DNA of 64,000 nucleotides from Pseudidiomarina donghaiensis (GCF_900116895.1 NZ_FPCF01000001.1:558001-622000), one strand, 5' to 3'. Counted from the stretch's first letter, positions 1 to 9,021 are shown. Made by a program: numbers and translations. Notes: generated by a model from the sequence alone, not told the origin.

Positions 1-63
1 CGCGGTTAATTTGCGGGTAAGAACTCGGTTAAGCTCTTGCAGGACGTGGCTATCGCCTTTCAT
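1..63 (-). CDS. bfr: Bacterioferritin, N-terminal fragment (runs off left edge)
   Basis: Only the first 21 codons lie in the window. They read MKGDSHVLQELNRVLTRKLT, which matches the conserved N-terminus of bacterioferritin (MKGDxxVIxxLNxxLxxELTA). An AAGGAG Shine-Dalgarno sits about 8 bases before the ATG. Bacterioferritin is a 24-subunit haem-containing ferritin that oxidises and stores cytoplasmic iron. The next gene upstream on the same strand is bfd, whose product releases that stored iron, and this neighbourhood supports the call. Nothing can be said about the ferroxidase residues because they lie beyond the edge. Confidence 0.8.
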   Translation of the reverse strand, partial: MKGDSHVLQELNRVLTRKLTA

Positions 64-98
64 GTGTACTGCTCCTTACTGTTATGTTTGATAACAGC

Positions 99-320
99 TT
101 AAGCGTAGCACACCTCGACTGGCAATAAAGTTTCTGATTTTAATCGTGCGTTGCGCTCGGCAACCGCGTCTTTGACGATGTCTTTCGCGCACTGGGTACA
201 GCAGCCACACTGGCTTCCCACACCATATTGCTGGCGTAGTTCGCGCATGCTGCTCAAGCCATCGTCGACAGCGCGACGGATGGTTTTATCTGTGACACCT
301 TTGCATAGACAAACGTACAT
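99..320 (-). CDS. bfd: Bacterioferritin-associated ferredoxin
   Basis: A 73-residue protein of normal Bfd length. It carries the four cysteines of the family [2Fe-2S] site: C4 and C6 in YVCLCKGVTD near the start, then C38 and C41 in the SQCGCCTQC segment. Bfd passes electrons to haem in bacterioferritin so that stored Fe3+ is reduced and mobilised. It lies 35 bases upstream of bfr on the same strand, so the two are probably co-transcribed. Fur-like half-sites lie 27-55 bases before its start, which fits induction under iron limitation. The protein identity is firm; the regulation is inferred. Confidence 0.93.
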   Translation of the reverse strand: MYVCLCKGVTDKTIRRAVDDGLSSMRELRQQYGVGSQCGCCTQCAKDIVKDAVAERNARLKSETLLPVEVCYA

Positions 321-348
321 GAATGACTCCGATTGAATGTACCACTAA

Positions 349-375
349 TGATAATACAAACGAGAATGATTCGCA
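349..375 (-). promoter_or_regulatory. Candidate Fur-binding region upstream of bfd
   Basis: The stretch contains the Fur-type half-sites TGATAAT (349-355) and CGAGAATGATTCGCA (361-375). The second fits the 7-1-7 consensus TGATAATnATTATCA at about 10 of 14 positions. It lies directly upstream of bfd, a gene commonly repressed by Fur. The match is imperfect, so this is a candidate only. Confidence 0.45.
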
Positions 376-385
376 AACAGAAAAG

Positions 386-548
386 TGTAGCCCGGCGTTT
401 TACGCCGGGACGTGGCGAAGCCACGGTTATTCTTGAATTCAAAGGCAACGTTCAGCAATCACGGCGCTGCGCGCCACCCGGCTTACACCGTTGTTCAATT
501 CGACAATCACGGCGCTGCGCGCCACCCGGCGTGGAACGCCGGGCTACA
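386..548. repeat. REP-like composite palindromic element, copy A1
   Basis: A 163-bp element bounded by perfect 12-base terminal inverted repeats: TGTAGCCCGGCG at 386-397 and its complement at 537-548. The left end folds as CCCGGCGT/ACGCCGGG, followed by a CGTGGC/GCCACG hairpin. Inside are two direct copies of a 27-base unit (456-482 and 504-530). The right terminus overlaps the end of the DUF3429 gene and supplies its TAG stop codon (complement of 544-546). Related copies lie at 29681-29837 and 30541-30678. The structure resembles a REP/BIME element; no transposase is nearby. Confidence 0.85.
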
Positions 549-990
549 GGCTAATGATGAGGAGGATGATGTGCAGGGCGGTGACGGTGAATGTTAGACG
601 GCCGCGTAACTCCAGGTACCAAGCGTGTGTGCTATGTTTGCGGCGTTCGTAATTTAGCCAGAACAGGTGCAGCAGCGCGAGAATGCTGAGTGTGGCTAAG
701 GTGGTGTCACAGGCTAACGGGAGGTTGTGAAACACCAATGTGGCGATGGCCGCAATGGAGGGTAACATGCTCCAGTGCAGGGCGCGGCTGTGATCGGTGT
801 CGTCAGAGCGCATAACCAGGCCCCAATGAATACCACCGAGAAAGCTAAAAATAATAGCGCTATAAAGAATGAAAAGTTCAATGGCAAGCGGCGCCCAAAG
901 ATCGAGTAGCGCCGCTAAAGTAAGCCCAATAAACGGCAGCAAGCCGAGAAAGCCGAGTCGTTGTGCCGTGTATTGTGTGCTTAAATTCAT
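544..990 (-). CDS. DUF3429 family membrane protein
   Basis: A 148-residue hydrophobic protein. It has the DUF3429 pattern: an N-terminal LGFLGLLPFIGL helix, then the signature segment FSFLGGIHWG, and about five membrane helices ending in a short tail. Its function is unknown; the family is described only as inner-membrane proteins. The ATG at 990 overlaps the stop of the upstream exchanger gene (ATGA), so the two are translationally coupled; an in-frame start at 1038 would lie inside that gene and is less likely. Its TAG stop codon lies inside a REP-like palindrome, so the last codons border repeat DNA. Confidence 0.8.
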   Translation of the reverse strand: MNLSTQYTAQRLGFLGLLPFIGLTLAALLDLWAPLAIELFILYSAIIFSFLGGIHWGLVMRSDDTDHSRALHWSMLPSIAAIATLVFHNLPLACDTTLATLSILALLHLFWLNYERRKHSTHAWYLELRGRLTFTVTALHIILLIISL

Positions 991-1961
991 GCCATAAATC
1001 CTGTTTGAATAAGGTAAAGGGTGTAGCCAATATAACAAGCCACAAAAATACCGCCATGAATACGATTAATGCGATTAGGCCGCTTGTTGGGGCGAAACGC
1101 GAAAATCAGCAGCATGAAGGTTAAGGCTGCCATGACCAGCCAGTCGCGGCTTAACACGAGCGGTTCTAGGTCAATGGGGTGTATGGCACCGGCAATACCT
1201 ACCACCGCTAGCGTGTTAAACATGTTGGAGCCGATAACGTTGCCCAACGCGAGGTCGTGCTCGTTTTTACGTACCGCAGCAATTGCAGAGGCAAGCTCTG
1301 GCAATGATGTGCCTATGGCAACCACAGTTAAACCTATAATTAAGTCACTAACGCCAAGCGCGGTAGCGATATCAACGGCGCCCCACACCAATATACGCGA
1401 GCTAACAATAAGCAGGATCAAACCAATAACCAACCACATGACAGCGCGCCCAAGAGGCATACTATGGGCTTGAATTTCTTGGTCGAACTCGGTGCTTAGC
1501 GTGTCTTCTTTACCGGTCATGCCTTGGTAAATGCTCCAGCCCATGTAAAGCGCGAATACAGCTAATAGAATCCAAGCTTCAAGAGCCGTAATAACGCCGT
1601 CAACTAATGGCCAAGCTACCAAAATGGTAATGGCGATAAGAATCGGCGCTTCACGTTTTAACACTTGGCTAGCCACCGCAATTGGTGCTAACAATGCGGT
1701 AATGCCCAAAATTAAGGCAATATTAGTAATGTTCGAGCCAAAGGCGTTGCCTAAGGCAAGCCCTGGGTTACCTTGTGATGAAGCAAGGGCTGACACGACC
1801 ATTTCTGGCGCGGAAGTACCAAAACCAATAATGACCATACCGATGAGTAATGCTGGCATGCCTAAGTGATTCGCGGTGGCGGCAGCGCCTTCAACGAATT
1901 TATCAGCGCTCCAAACCAGCAGAGCTAGGCCAAAAATAACGGCCAAAATGGGCAATAACAT
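987..1961 (-). CDS. yrbG: Calcium/sodium antiporter, YrbG-type CaCA family
   Basis: A 324-residue inner-membrane protein with the two inverted alpha-repeats of the Ca2+/cation antiporter superfamily. The first reads GFGTSAPEMVVSALAS followed by LGNAFGSNITN; the second reads GLTVVAIGTSLPELASA followed by LGNVIGSNMFN. Each supplies the GTS-PE and GN-GSN residues that form the ion site. About ten helices are visible and the length is normal for YrbG. It probably exchanges Ca2+ for Na+, but the substrate is not settled by sequence. AAGGAA precedes the ATG. The gene is divergent from the ZntB-like gene and is coupled to the downstream DUF3429 gene. Confidence 0.88.
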   Translation of the reverse strand: MLLPILAVIFGLALLVWSADKFVEGAAATANHLGMPALLIGMVIIGFGTSAPEMVVSALASSQGNPGLALGNAFGSNITNIALILGITALLAPIAVASQVLKREAPILIAITILVAWPLVDGVITALEAWILLAVFALYMGWSIYQGMTGKEDTLSTEFDQEIQAHSMPLGRAVMWLVIGLILLIVSSRILVWGAVDIATALGVSDLIIGLTVVAIGTSLPELASAIAAVRKNEHDLALGNVIGSNMFNTLAVVGIAGAIHPIDLEPLVLSRDWLVMAALTFMLLIFAFRPNKRPNRINRIHGGIFVACYIGYTLYLIQTGFMA

Positions 1962-2077
1962 AGTATTCCTTGGTATTTTTTTTGAAGTTGGTCAATATTT
2001 TAACGCGAATAACTAGGGCTTGTGAATTCAATATAGAAGCGACTAGACTGAAATCATTGCAAAAACGAGGAATTAAT

Positions 2078-3043
2078 ATGACGGACAAGCAGTTAGCACG
2101 CCCTGAATTTATGATCGATAGTTGGGACTTTAGCGCTCACCCAGCGCAAGCTGTGGTCGAAAACTTTCATGAGCGGCAGCATTGTTGGTTCCATTTTCAG
2201 CGAAACTTGCCCGGGTTATCAGACTGGTTATTTGATGCAGGAATTCCGCAACCTGTTATAGAAGCGGTGCTTGAAGAAGATACTCGGCCGCGATTTGACC
2301 GCCTGACCGATGGATTTATTTTAATTTTACGAGGCGTAAACCTAGGCGAAGGTGAGCAACAAGAAGATATGGTGAGCTTGCGCTTGCTGTATTTCAAAGG
2401 AAACTTATACACCTTTCGTAAGCGCCCTGTGGCTTCGGTACAAGTTGTGCAGCGCATGCTTGAAGCGCAGCAAGGGCCGGAAAACCTAGCTGACTTTTTG
2501 TTGGTTTTAGTGGATGAAATGACCAACAAAATTGAGCAACTTCAAGACCTCATTGAAGCAGAAATGGAGCGGTTAGAAGATGACGAACAAGGCACGACCG
2601 CACAACGTCAACGTGATTTAACCATGCTGCACCGGCGATTGTTAAAGCTAACCCGTTTTGTGCGCCCGCAGCTGACTGCGTTAGACCGCCTAGCGGCTGA
2701 TGCGCCGAAGTGGTTTGATGCGGAGTGGATACAGTGGCTGGTTAACGAGCGGGATAATACGCATCGTGAGCTGGAAAATATGGAGATGCTGCTGGAGCAA
2801 GTGTGGATGCTGCGTGAACACTTACAGCAAGACGTCGCGGAAAAAATGAATCGCAATACTTACTGGCTATCTATGGTAGCGGGAGTGTTCTTGCCTATTA
2901 GTTTTTTAACGGGCCTGTTCGGCATTAACATTGGCGGTATGCCAGGGGTAGAAGATGACCGCGCTTTTTGGATGTTCAGCGCGGCTTTAGGTGTTATTGC
3001 CGTGGTTGAATTCTTGCTACTACGCCGACTTCGCTTTTGGTAA
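2078..3043 (+). CDS. zntB: CorA-family Zn2+ transporter, ZntB-like
   Basis: A 321-residue protein with a long soluble alpha/beta N-terminal domain, a helical stalk (about residues 140-260) and two C-terminal membrane helices. The first helix ends in the family GIN motif at 282-284 within FGINIGGMPG. The IGGMPG continuation is typical of ZntB rather than of Mg2+-transporting CorA (GMN). ZntB is a pentameric inner-membrane Zn2+ carrier reported to be proton-driven. The start at 2078 has GAGG about 8 bases upstream; an earlier in-frame codon at 1970 has no such signal. The 3' end overlaps fbpC on the other strand by 24 bases. Confidence 0.85.
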   Translation: MTDKQLARPEFMIDSWDFSAHPAQAVVENFHERQHCWFHFQRNLPGLSDWLFDAGIPQPVIEAVLEEDTRPRFDRLTDGFILILRGVNLGEGEQQEDMVSLRLLYFKGNLYTFRKRPVASVQVVQRMLEAQQGPENLADFLLVLVDEMTNKIEQLQDLIEAEMERLEDDEQGTTAQRQRDLTMLHRRLLKLTRFVRPQLTALDRLAADAPKWFDAEWIQWLVNERDNTHRELENMEMLLEQVWMLREHLQQDVAEKMNRNTYWLSMVAGVFLPISFLTGLFGINIGGMPGVEDDRAFWMFSAALGVIAVVEFLLLRRLRFW

Positions 3044-4144
3044 TACGCTGGGTAACGGCTGTACGGTAGGGGCTTGGTCATGAAACCCTGGTAGCTCACA
3101 ATGATCAGCGGCAAACACCACTAAGTGATCAAATTCGGGGCGAAGACCAATGTCACTGCCGACACTAAAGCCTTCGTGAGAAGGGCTTAAGGTAAGAATT
3201 TCAATGCCGCTGGGTAGCTCTACCGTGTACAGATTGTGAGCCCCGCGAAAACCGCGTGCTTTAATCGTGCCGCGCAAACGCGAATTATCATCTGGCACCA
3301 CATCGTCGGGGCGCACTAAGAAACTTACCGGGGTGCCGGCGGCAACTTGTTGCAAACTTGGGTGCTCAAGCATACCTAATGGCGAGGCTAGCGAACCTTC
3401 GGTATTCACGGTGCCTTGCAACAACACACCATGGCCAATAAAGTCGGCCACTAGCTGGTGGCGTGGCTGGTGATAAAGCTGATAGGGCGTGTCCCACTGT
3501 AATAATTCACCTTGATACATCACCCCGGCTTTGTCGGCCATCGCAAAAGCTTCTTGTTGGTCGTGCGTGACTAACAGCGCGGTAATACCTTCTTTTTTCA
3601 AAAGCTCGCGTACTTCAACGGCTAAACGCTCGCGTAATTCGGCATCTAAACTGGAAAACGGCTCGTCAAGCAGCAACAACCCCGGTTTTGGCGCCAGCGC
3701 ACGCGCAAGAGCAATACGTTGTTGTTGGCCGCCCGATAATTCGTGCGGAAAGCGTTTGTGATAGCCTGGCAAGCCGACCCGATCAAGCAATTCGTCAACC
3801 CGTTGCCGACGTTCTTGCGAGGAGGCTTTGCGCATGCCAAAACTAATGTTGTCGGCCACGTTTAGATGCGGAAACAGCGCAAAGTCTTGAAATACCATAC
3901 CTACACCGCGTTTTTCAGCTGGCAGCGTATAGTTGTTATTGGATACTTCGTTGCTGTCAATTTGAATGCTGCCGCTTTGCAGGTTTTGAAACCCGGCAAT
4001 GGCGCGCAGCAAGGTGGTTTTTCCGCAGCCGCTTGGGCCTAATAGACAGCCTATTTCGCCTTGCTCCAGCATTAAGCTAACACCACGCACAATGTGTTGT
4101 GCGCCAAAACTAATGTGCATTTTATTAAGCTGTAACCGGGACAA
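3020..4144 (-). CDS. fbpC: Fe3+ ABC transporter ATP-binding protein FbpC
   Basis: A 374-residue ABC ATPase with Walker A GPSGCGKT (36-43), Q-loop Q86, signature LSGGQ (136-140), Walker B LLLLDE (156-161) and H-loop H194. About 130 residues follow, forming the regulatory OB/TOBE part seen in FbpC and PotA proteins. It powers Fe3+ import with FbpA and FbpB. The most upstream start is a TTG at 4144 that overlaps the end of fbpB by 20 bases; AAGGAG lies 7 bases before it, which supports this unusual start over the in-frame ATG at 4120. It is the last gene of the fbpABC operon. Confidence 0.9.
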   Translation of the reverse strand: MSRLQLNKMHISFGAQHIVRGVSLMLEQGEIGCLLGPSGCGKTTLLRAIAGFQNLQSGSIQIDSNEVSNNNYTLPAEKRGVGMVFQDFALFPHLNVADNISFGMRKASSQERRQRVDELLDRVGLPGYHKRFPHELSGGQQQRIALARALAPKPGLLLLDEPFSSLDAELRERLAVEVRELLKKEGITALLVTHDQQEAFAMADKAGVMYQGELLQWDTPYQLYHQPRHQLVADFIGHGVLLQGTVNTEGSLASPLGMLEHPSLQQVAAGTPVSFLVRPDDVVPDDNSRLRGTIKARGFRGAHNLYTVELPSGIEILTLSPSHEGFSVGSDIGLRPEFDHLVVFAADHCELPGFHDQAPTVQPLPSVLPKAKSA

Positions 4145-5807
4145 AATCTTGCTCCTTCAAGGCAGATTGCTGCGATTTTAACATAGCGCGTGACAACAAA
4201 ATAACCGGAATTAAGCCAACCAACACCATCATGAGTGCTGGCGGACCAGCATCGGCTAAGCGTTCATCTCCTGCCATTTCGTATGCGCGCACGGCAAGCG
4301 TATTAAAGTCAAATGGGCGCAGCACCAAGGTAGCCGGAAGCTCTTTGAGTACGTCTACGCCAACTAATATCAGCGCGGTAAATACGCTCGGTCGCAATAG
4401 CGGCAAATGAATTTTGCGCAGTACCTGAAATGGCGTGTAGCCCTGTATGCGTGCTGCTTCGTCCATGCTCGGGCGTATTTCTACTAGGCCGGCTTGAATG
4501 GTTTGCAATGACACACTTAAAAACCGCACTGCGTAGGCAAACAGGAGGGCAAACACGGTGCCTGACAACAATAAGCCCGGGTTATAGCCAAACCAAGCTT
4601 TGCTTAAGGCGATAATGCCGTGGTCGACACTGGTTAAGACCATGATTAAACCCACGGCAATAACTAGGCCAGGAATGGCATAACCTAAACCTGCAAAGGC
4701 CACGCTTGTGCGTACTAGGCGGGTCGGTATTTGGCGGCGGCCATAAGCTAACCACAAAGCGAGTACGACCACTAATAATGCGGCTAAAAACGCCAACCAG
4801 AAGCTATTAAACGTGAGTTGCCAGAAACTGGCCTGCAACCATACTTCAGAGCGCTCAATAGACCAGCTAGCCAACTGTAATGCGGGTAAAATAAAACCAA
4901 ATACTAATGGCAACCAGCAGGCAATACTAGCCAACAAGGCTTTACCGCCGCGCAGTTCAAATGGCGGAGCAGGGCGGTTGCTGCGTTGATCGTAGCGCGC
5001 TTGACTGCGTGACCAACGCTCAATGAAAATGAGCAAAATAACCGCAACCAACAACATGGCGGCAAGTTGCAATGCGCCTTGCAAATCGCCAAGGCCATAC
5101 CAGGTGCGGAAAATACCGGTGGTAAAGGTGGTTACCCCAAAGTATTGCACGGTACCGTAATCGGCTAGTGTTTCCATGAGCGCTAAGGTGGCACCGGTAA
5201 CAATAGCGGGGCGCGCAAGCGGAATAGCGAGGCGCCAAAAACATTGCCAAGGGTTTAAGCCCAAACTGCGGCCGGCTTCAAGGGTGGTGGCCGACTGCTG
5301 TAAAAAGGTGGCGCGAGTAATTAAATACACATAAGGAAATAGCACTAAGCTTAATACCGCAATGGCACCGCCAAGGCTGCGAATTTGTGGGAACCAGTAG
5401 TCGCCGTAGCTCCAACCAAACCAGTCACGCAGTGCGCTTTGCACGGGCCCAGCAAAGTCGAGCATACCGGTGTAGGTGTACGCGGTAATGTAGGCCGGCA
5501 TGGCCAACGGCAGTAGCAAGGCCCAGCTTAATAAGCGCTGCCCCGGAAACCGACAGGCGGTGGTGAGCCAAGCCGTGCCCACGCCTAGTGTGGTGACGCC
5601 GAATGCAACACCAATAAGCAGCCACAGCGAGTGGCGAATGTATTCAGGAACAACAGTTTGCCATAAATGGCTTAACGTAGAGAAATCTTGCGCTGTTGCT
5701 AATTGCAGCACTGACCAGCAGATAACTAGCAACGGCACGCCAATAATGACGGCCGTTGCTACCAGTGAAAACTGGCGCCAAATTTTGCTGCGCAACAACT
5801 GCAGCAT
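4125..5807 (-). CDS. fbpB: Fe3+ ABC transporter permease FbpB
   Basis: A 560-residue permease made of two fused binding-protein-dependent transport domains, each with about six helices and an EAA-type loop (EAGRSLGLNPWQ in the first half, EAARIQGYTPFQ in the second). This duplicated form is typical of FbpB/SfuB iron permeases. The ATG at 5807 shares a base with the TAA of fbpA (TAATG), so translation is coupled; a TTG nine bases earlier is in frame but less likely. It forms the inner-membrane channel between FbpA and the FbpC ATPase. Confidence 0.92.
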   Translation of the reverse strand: MLQLLRSKIWRQFSLVATAVIIGVPLLVICWSVLQLATAQDFSTLSHLWQTVVPEYIRHSLWLLIGVAFGVTTLGVGTAWLTTACRFPGQRLLSWALLLPLAMPAYITAYTYTGMLDFAGPVQSALRDWFGWSYGDYWFPQIRSLGGAIAVLSLVLFPYVYLITRATFLQQSATTLEAGRSLGLNPWQCFWRLAIPLARPAIVTGATLALMETLADYGTVQYFGVTTFTTGIFRTWYGLGDLQGALQLAAMLLVAVILLIFIERWSRSQARYDQRSNRPAPPFELRGGKALLASIACWLPLVFGFILPALQLASWSIERSEVWLQASFWQLTFNSFWLAFLAALLVVVLALWLAYGRRQIPTRLVRTSVAFAGLGYAIPGLVIAVGLIMVLTSVDHGIIALSKAWFGYNPGLLLSGTVFALLFAYAVRFLSVSLQTIQAGLVEIRPSMDEAARIQGYTPFQVLRKIHLPLLRPSVFTALILVGVDVLKELPATLVLRPFDFNTLAVRAYEMAGDERLADAGPPALMMVLVGLIPVILLSRAMLKSQQSALKEQDFVPVTA

Positions 5808-6823
5808 TAACGCCAACCAGCTCGGTTCATTAATTTAACGGCGTCTGCGTTATTTTCGCCAAGGAATGTCATCGACAAGTCATCGGCTTTGAATTCGCCC
5901 CAAGCTTGCAAGGTTTCGCTCCACTCAACGCCTTCTACCGCAGGATATTCGTTGTTAGTGGCGGCATACCATGCCTGTGACTCAGCTGTCAGTAAGAACT
6001 CAATAAGTTGCTGAGCTGCAGCCTTGTTTTTCGCATGCTTGGTTACGCCAATACCAGACACGTTGACGTGTGTGCCAAAGCTGTCTTGGTTTGGCCAGAA
6101 AATTTTCAGCTTGCTAGCGGCTTCGCGTTGTTCTGCATCGTCACCGGTTTGCATCAGGCCGAAATAATAGGTGTTAGCAACGGCTAAATCACATACGCCA
6201 GCTGCAGCAGCTTTCAACTGGTCGCGGTCACCACCTACAGGTGGCTTGGCTAAGTTGTTGACTAAGCCTTCGGCCCAAGCTTCTGTCTTTTCTTCGCCCC
6301 AGTGCTCAATGAGCGCGGCGGTTAATGATTGGTTATAAATATTGTCTGACGAGCGAATACAAACTTTTTTGTTCCACTCTGGCTTCGCCAAGTCTTCGTA
6401 GCCATTCAACTGACTTGGGTCAACGCGATCGGCAGCATAGAAAATTGGGCGAGCACGTAAGCTCAAACCAACCCACAAATTATCAGTACCTTGCAGGTGA
6501 TCCGGCACGCGGTTTAATACGGTATTTGAAGTGAGCGGTTGAAACACGCCAGCTTCAGCCGCACGGTGCAAATTACCGGCGTCTACGGTTAAAAACAAAT
6601 CGGCTGGGGTGTTTTCCCCTTCGTTTTGTAGACGCGCCAACAGGGCATCGCCGCCGCCGGTTAGAAGACGTACTTCAATGCCAGTTTCTGCGGTAAACTT
6701 TTCGAGAACTGGTTTAATAAGCGCCTCTTTGCGCGCTGAATATACGTTAATAGTAGCAGCTTGTGCTACTGTTGCTGTTAAACTTGCAGCAATGGCTGTT
6801 AGGGTTAAAACTTTGCGTAGCAT
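5807..6823 (-). CDS. fbpA: Periplasmic Fe3+-binding protein FbpA
   Basis: A 338-residue protein with a clear signal peptide, predicted cleavage after VAQA (residue 22). The mature start INVYSARKE is typical of FbpA/FutA proteins, and the twin tyrosines in ANTYYFGL match the Fe3+-coordinating pair. It captures ferric iron in the periplasm and delivers it to FbpB. It is the first gene of the fbpABC operon, and GAGGGAA precedes the ATG. A near-perfect Fur box lies about 108 bases upstream in the region shared with the divergent antiporter gene. Confidence in family and role is high. Confidence 0.94.
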   Translation of the reverse strand: MLRKVLTLTAIAASLTATVAQAATINVYSARKEALIKPVLEKFTAETGIEVRLLTGGGDALLARLQNEGENTPADLFLTVDAGNLHRAAEAGVFQPLTSNTVLNRVPDHLQGTDNLWVGLSLRARPIFYAADRVDPSQLNGYEDLAKPEWNKKVCIRSSDNIYNQSLTAALIEHWGEEKTEAWAEGLVNNLAKPPVGGDRDQLKAAAAGVCDLAVANTYYFGLMQTGDDAEQREAASKLKIFWPNQDSFGTHVNVSGIGVTKHAKNKAAAQQLIEFLLTAESQAWYAATNNEYPAVEGVEWSETLQAWGEFKADDLSMTFLGENNADAVKLMNRAGWR

Positions 6824-6930
6824 AGATAATTCCCTCGTTTTTGCCTCTTAAAGAATGAGTGAAGTATATCGAAAAAAGATAACGAACGATATTGATTCGC
6901 ATTTGGTACCTACAAATAGTTTCGCGCAAA

Positions 6931-6945
6931 TGAGAATTATTATCA
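6931..6945. promoter_or_regulatory. Fur box between fbpA and the divergent antiporter gene
   Basis: The 15 bases TGAGAATTATTATCA match the 7-1-7 Fur consensus TGATAATnATTATCA at all but one defined position. They sit in the 158-bp region between fbpA (minus strand) and the antiporter gene (plus strand), 37 bases before the antiporter ATG. Repression of fbpABC by Fe2+-Fur is the expected role; an effect on the antiporter gene is possible but untested. Confidence 0.8.
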
Positions 6946-6981
6946 ACAACTAGATTGGAAATTTTTGGAAAAGGAAGCTTT

Positions 6982-8784
6982 ATGTCGAACATGTCCGCAT
7001 TAGCGCTTATCGGTGTGCTGTCTATTTTGTGTCAGTGGGGGGCCTGGCGCATGAAGGTGCCAGCTATTTTGCCGTTACTGATTATCGGTATTTTGGTCGG
7101 GCCCGTGCTGGGTATCATGAACCCCGACGCTATTTTTGGCGACATTCTGTTTCCGGTCGTATCGCTGTCGGTAGCGATTATTCTGTTCGAAGGCTCGCTG
7201 ACCCTGAAGTTTGATGAAATTCGAGGCCATGGTCGCATGGTAACCAATTTGGTTAGTGTAGGCATGGTCATTACTTGGGTAGCTATTGCGATTGCCGCTT
7301 ACTACCTTATTGGCTTTACGTGGGAGCTGGCTGCCTTATTTGGTGCCCTGGTGGTGGTTACGGGGCCGACGGTTATCATGCCAATGTTACGGTCGGTACG
7401 GCCACTTGCGCGGCTCGGCAATATTCTGCGCTGGGAAGGCATTATTATTGACCCTATTGGCGCATTACTGGCGGTATTGGTTTATGAGTTTATTGTTGCT
7501 AGTCAAGGCGCCGGTTGGTCACAAGCGCTACAAGCTTTTGCGACCACCATTGGAGTCGGTTTTGCACTGGGTTTTGCGGGCGGCAAGCTATTGGGCTGGG
7601 CGCTGCTGAAAAGTATTTTTCCGCATTATTTAAAAAATGTGGCCACCTTGGCGGTGGTACTTGGAGTATTTGCGGTTTCAAACGCGCTACAGCATGAGTC
7701 AGGCCTATTGACGGTAACCATTATGGGTATGGTTATGGCGAACATGCGTGGTCTAGACCTAGACGATATTCTGGAATTTAAAGAAACGCTCTCGGTACTG
7801 CTTATTTCTGGCTTGTTCATTATTTTGGCTGCGCGGCTGCAACCAGAAGCGTTTAACTCACTTGGTGTGCCGGCAATTATTCTGTTGGCGGTGATTATTT
7901 TTGTGGTGCGCCCGCTGAGTGTTTGGGTGTCAGCTATAGGTACGCAAACCACCTTTAAAGAAAAAGTGCTATTAAGCTGGATTGCGCCGCGCGGTATTGT
8001 TGCCGCGGCAGTTTCGGCGTTGTTTGCATTAAAAATGCAGCAAGGCGGGTGGGAGCAGGCTGAGTTGCTGGTGCCGCTGGTGTTCTTGGTTATTTTAAGT
8101 ACCGTGGTGTTGCAAAGCTTAACTGCTAAACCTTTGGCGCATGCGCTTAAATTGCGTGAGCCACCGGCTCGCGGCTTCTTAATATTTGGCGCGAACCCAA
8201 CCGCACGGCTAATTGCCAAGTCATTACAAGAAAACAAATTTCCAGTGCTATTGGCCGATACCAACTGGGAGCACATTAAGCAGGCTCGGATGGAGAATCT
8301 ACCGGTGTATTTTGGTAACCCAACCTCGGAGCATGCCGAAAACAACATGGACTTAACTGGCATTGGCAACGTGTTAATCCTTTCGCCTTACCGCCAGTTG
8401 AACCCAGTCGTGGCGATGCATTTTATGGACTGGTTTGATGACGAGAAAATTTTTGCATTGCATAGTACTGATCACGACGCACCGGCCCGTAATCAATTGC
8501 CAGAAGTTTATCGTAAGCGATTGAAACTATTTGGAAAGGGCGTGACGTTTTCAAAGCTAGCAAGTTTAACGTTTCAGGGAGCAAGTGTGAAAACCACAGC
8601 GCTAACGGAGTCGTTTCACTATGACGATTATCAGGATCGCTATGGTAACAGAGCGTTACCCTTGTATGCCCTTGATGAACGTGGATTTTGTCACTTGTTT
8701 AGTGCCGATCAGACCTTTGAACCTAAGGCTGGCTGGCAAATTGTAGCGCTGGTAAGCCCGGAGCAGGAATCGGCTAATAGTTAG
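6982..8784 (+). CDS. CPA1-type cation:proton antiporter with C-terminal TrkA-N domain
   Basis: A 600-residue protein. The first 390 or so residues are a hydrophobic Na+(K+)/H+ exchanger domain with about twelve helices, including the VVVTGPTVI and APRGIVAAAVSAL motifs of NhaP-like carriers. A soluble RCK/TrkA-N domain follows (GFLIFGANPTARLIAKSL with the Rossmann glycine pattern), expected to bind NAD(H) or a nucleotide, and then a tail of about 100 residues. It probably exports Na+ or K+ in exchange for protons. AAGGAAG supports the ATG at 6982. The cation cannot be read from sequence. It diverges from fbpA and shares the Fur-box region. Confidence 0.85.
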   Translation: MSNMSALALIGVLSILCQWGAWRMKVPAILPLLIIGILVGPVLGIMNPDAIFGDILFPVVSLSVAIILFEGSLTLKFDEIRGHGRMVTNLVSVGMVITWVAIAIAAYYLIGFTWELAALFGALVVVTGPTVIMPMLRSVRPLARLGNILRWEGIIIDPIGALLAVLVYEFIVASQGAGWSQALQAFATTIGVGFALGFAGGKLLGWALLKSIFPHYLKNVATLAVVLGVFAVSNALQHESGLLTVTIMGMVMANMRGLDLDDILEFKETLSVLLISGLFIILAARLQPEAFNSLGVPAIILLAVIIFVVRPLSVWVSAIGTQTTFKEKVLLSWIAPRGIVAAAVSALFALKMQQGGWEQAELLVPLVFLVILSTVVLQSLTAKPLAHALKLREPPARGFLIFGANPTARLIAKSLQENKFPVLLADTNWEHIKQARMENLPVYFGNPTSEHAENNMDLTGIGNVLILSPYRQLNPVVAMHFMDWFDDEKIFALHSTDHDAPARNQLPEVYRKRLKLFGKGVTFSKLASLTFQGASVKTTALTESFHYDDYQDRYGNRALPLYALDERGFCHLFSADQTFEPKAGWQIVALVSPEQESANS

Positions 8785-9021
8785 AAAAAATTTACACTAA
8801 ATTAACTTGTAAAATAATTGCTTATAATTTTGTTGCTAAATTGTAATTGAAATGCAAAAAATCATCGATTACTATTGCGGCATGGAATTGAGTTTGTACT
8901 CAAGGATTGATACAACCTCGTCTGGACACGGATAGTCCTCCTCCCTTTTTAAATTACCGCTATCCATTTATACTGCGCTCATAGTCCTTCATGAACACCA
9001 AGCCGTGAGAGCCGCGCAGAC
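8785..9021. other. AT-rich intergenic stretch, no gene seen
   Basis: The first 100 bases are very AT-rich and could hold a promoter for the lipoprotein-bolA pair. I found no convincing -10/-35 pair, terminator hairpin or structured RNA, and no open frame worth reporting. Confidence 0.5.

Noticed and set aside
333-597. Small open frames through the REP-like element
   Set aside because: They consist of repeat sequence in reading frames with no ribosome-binding site and arginine/alanine-rich junk composition.
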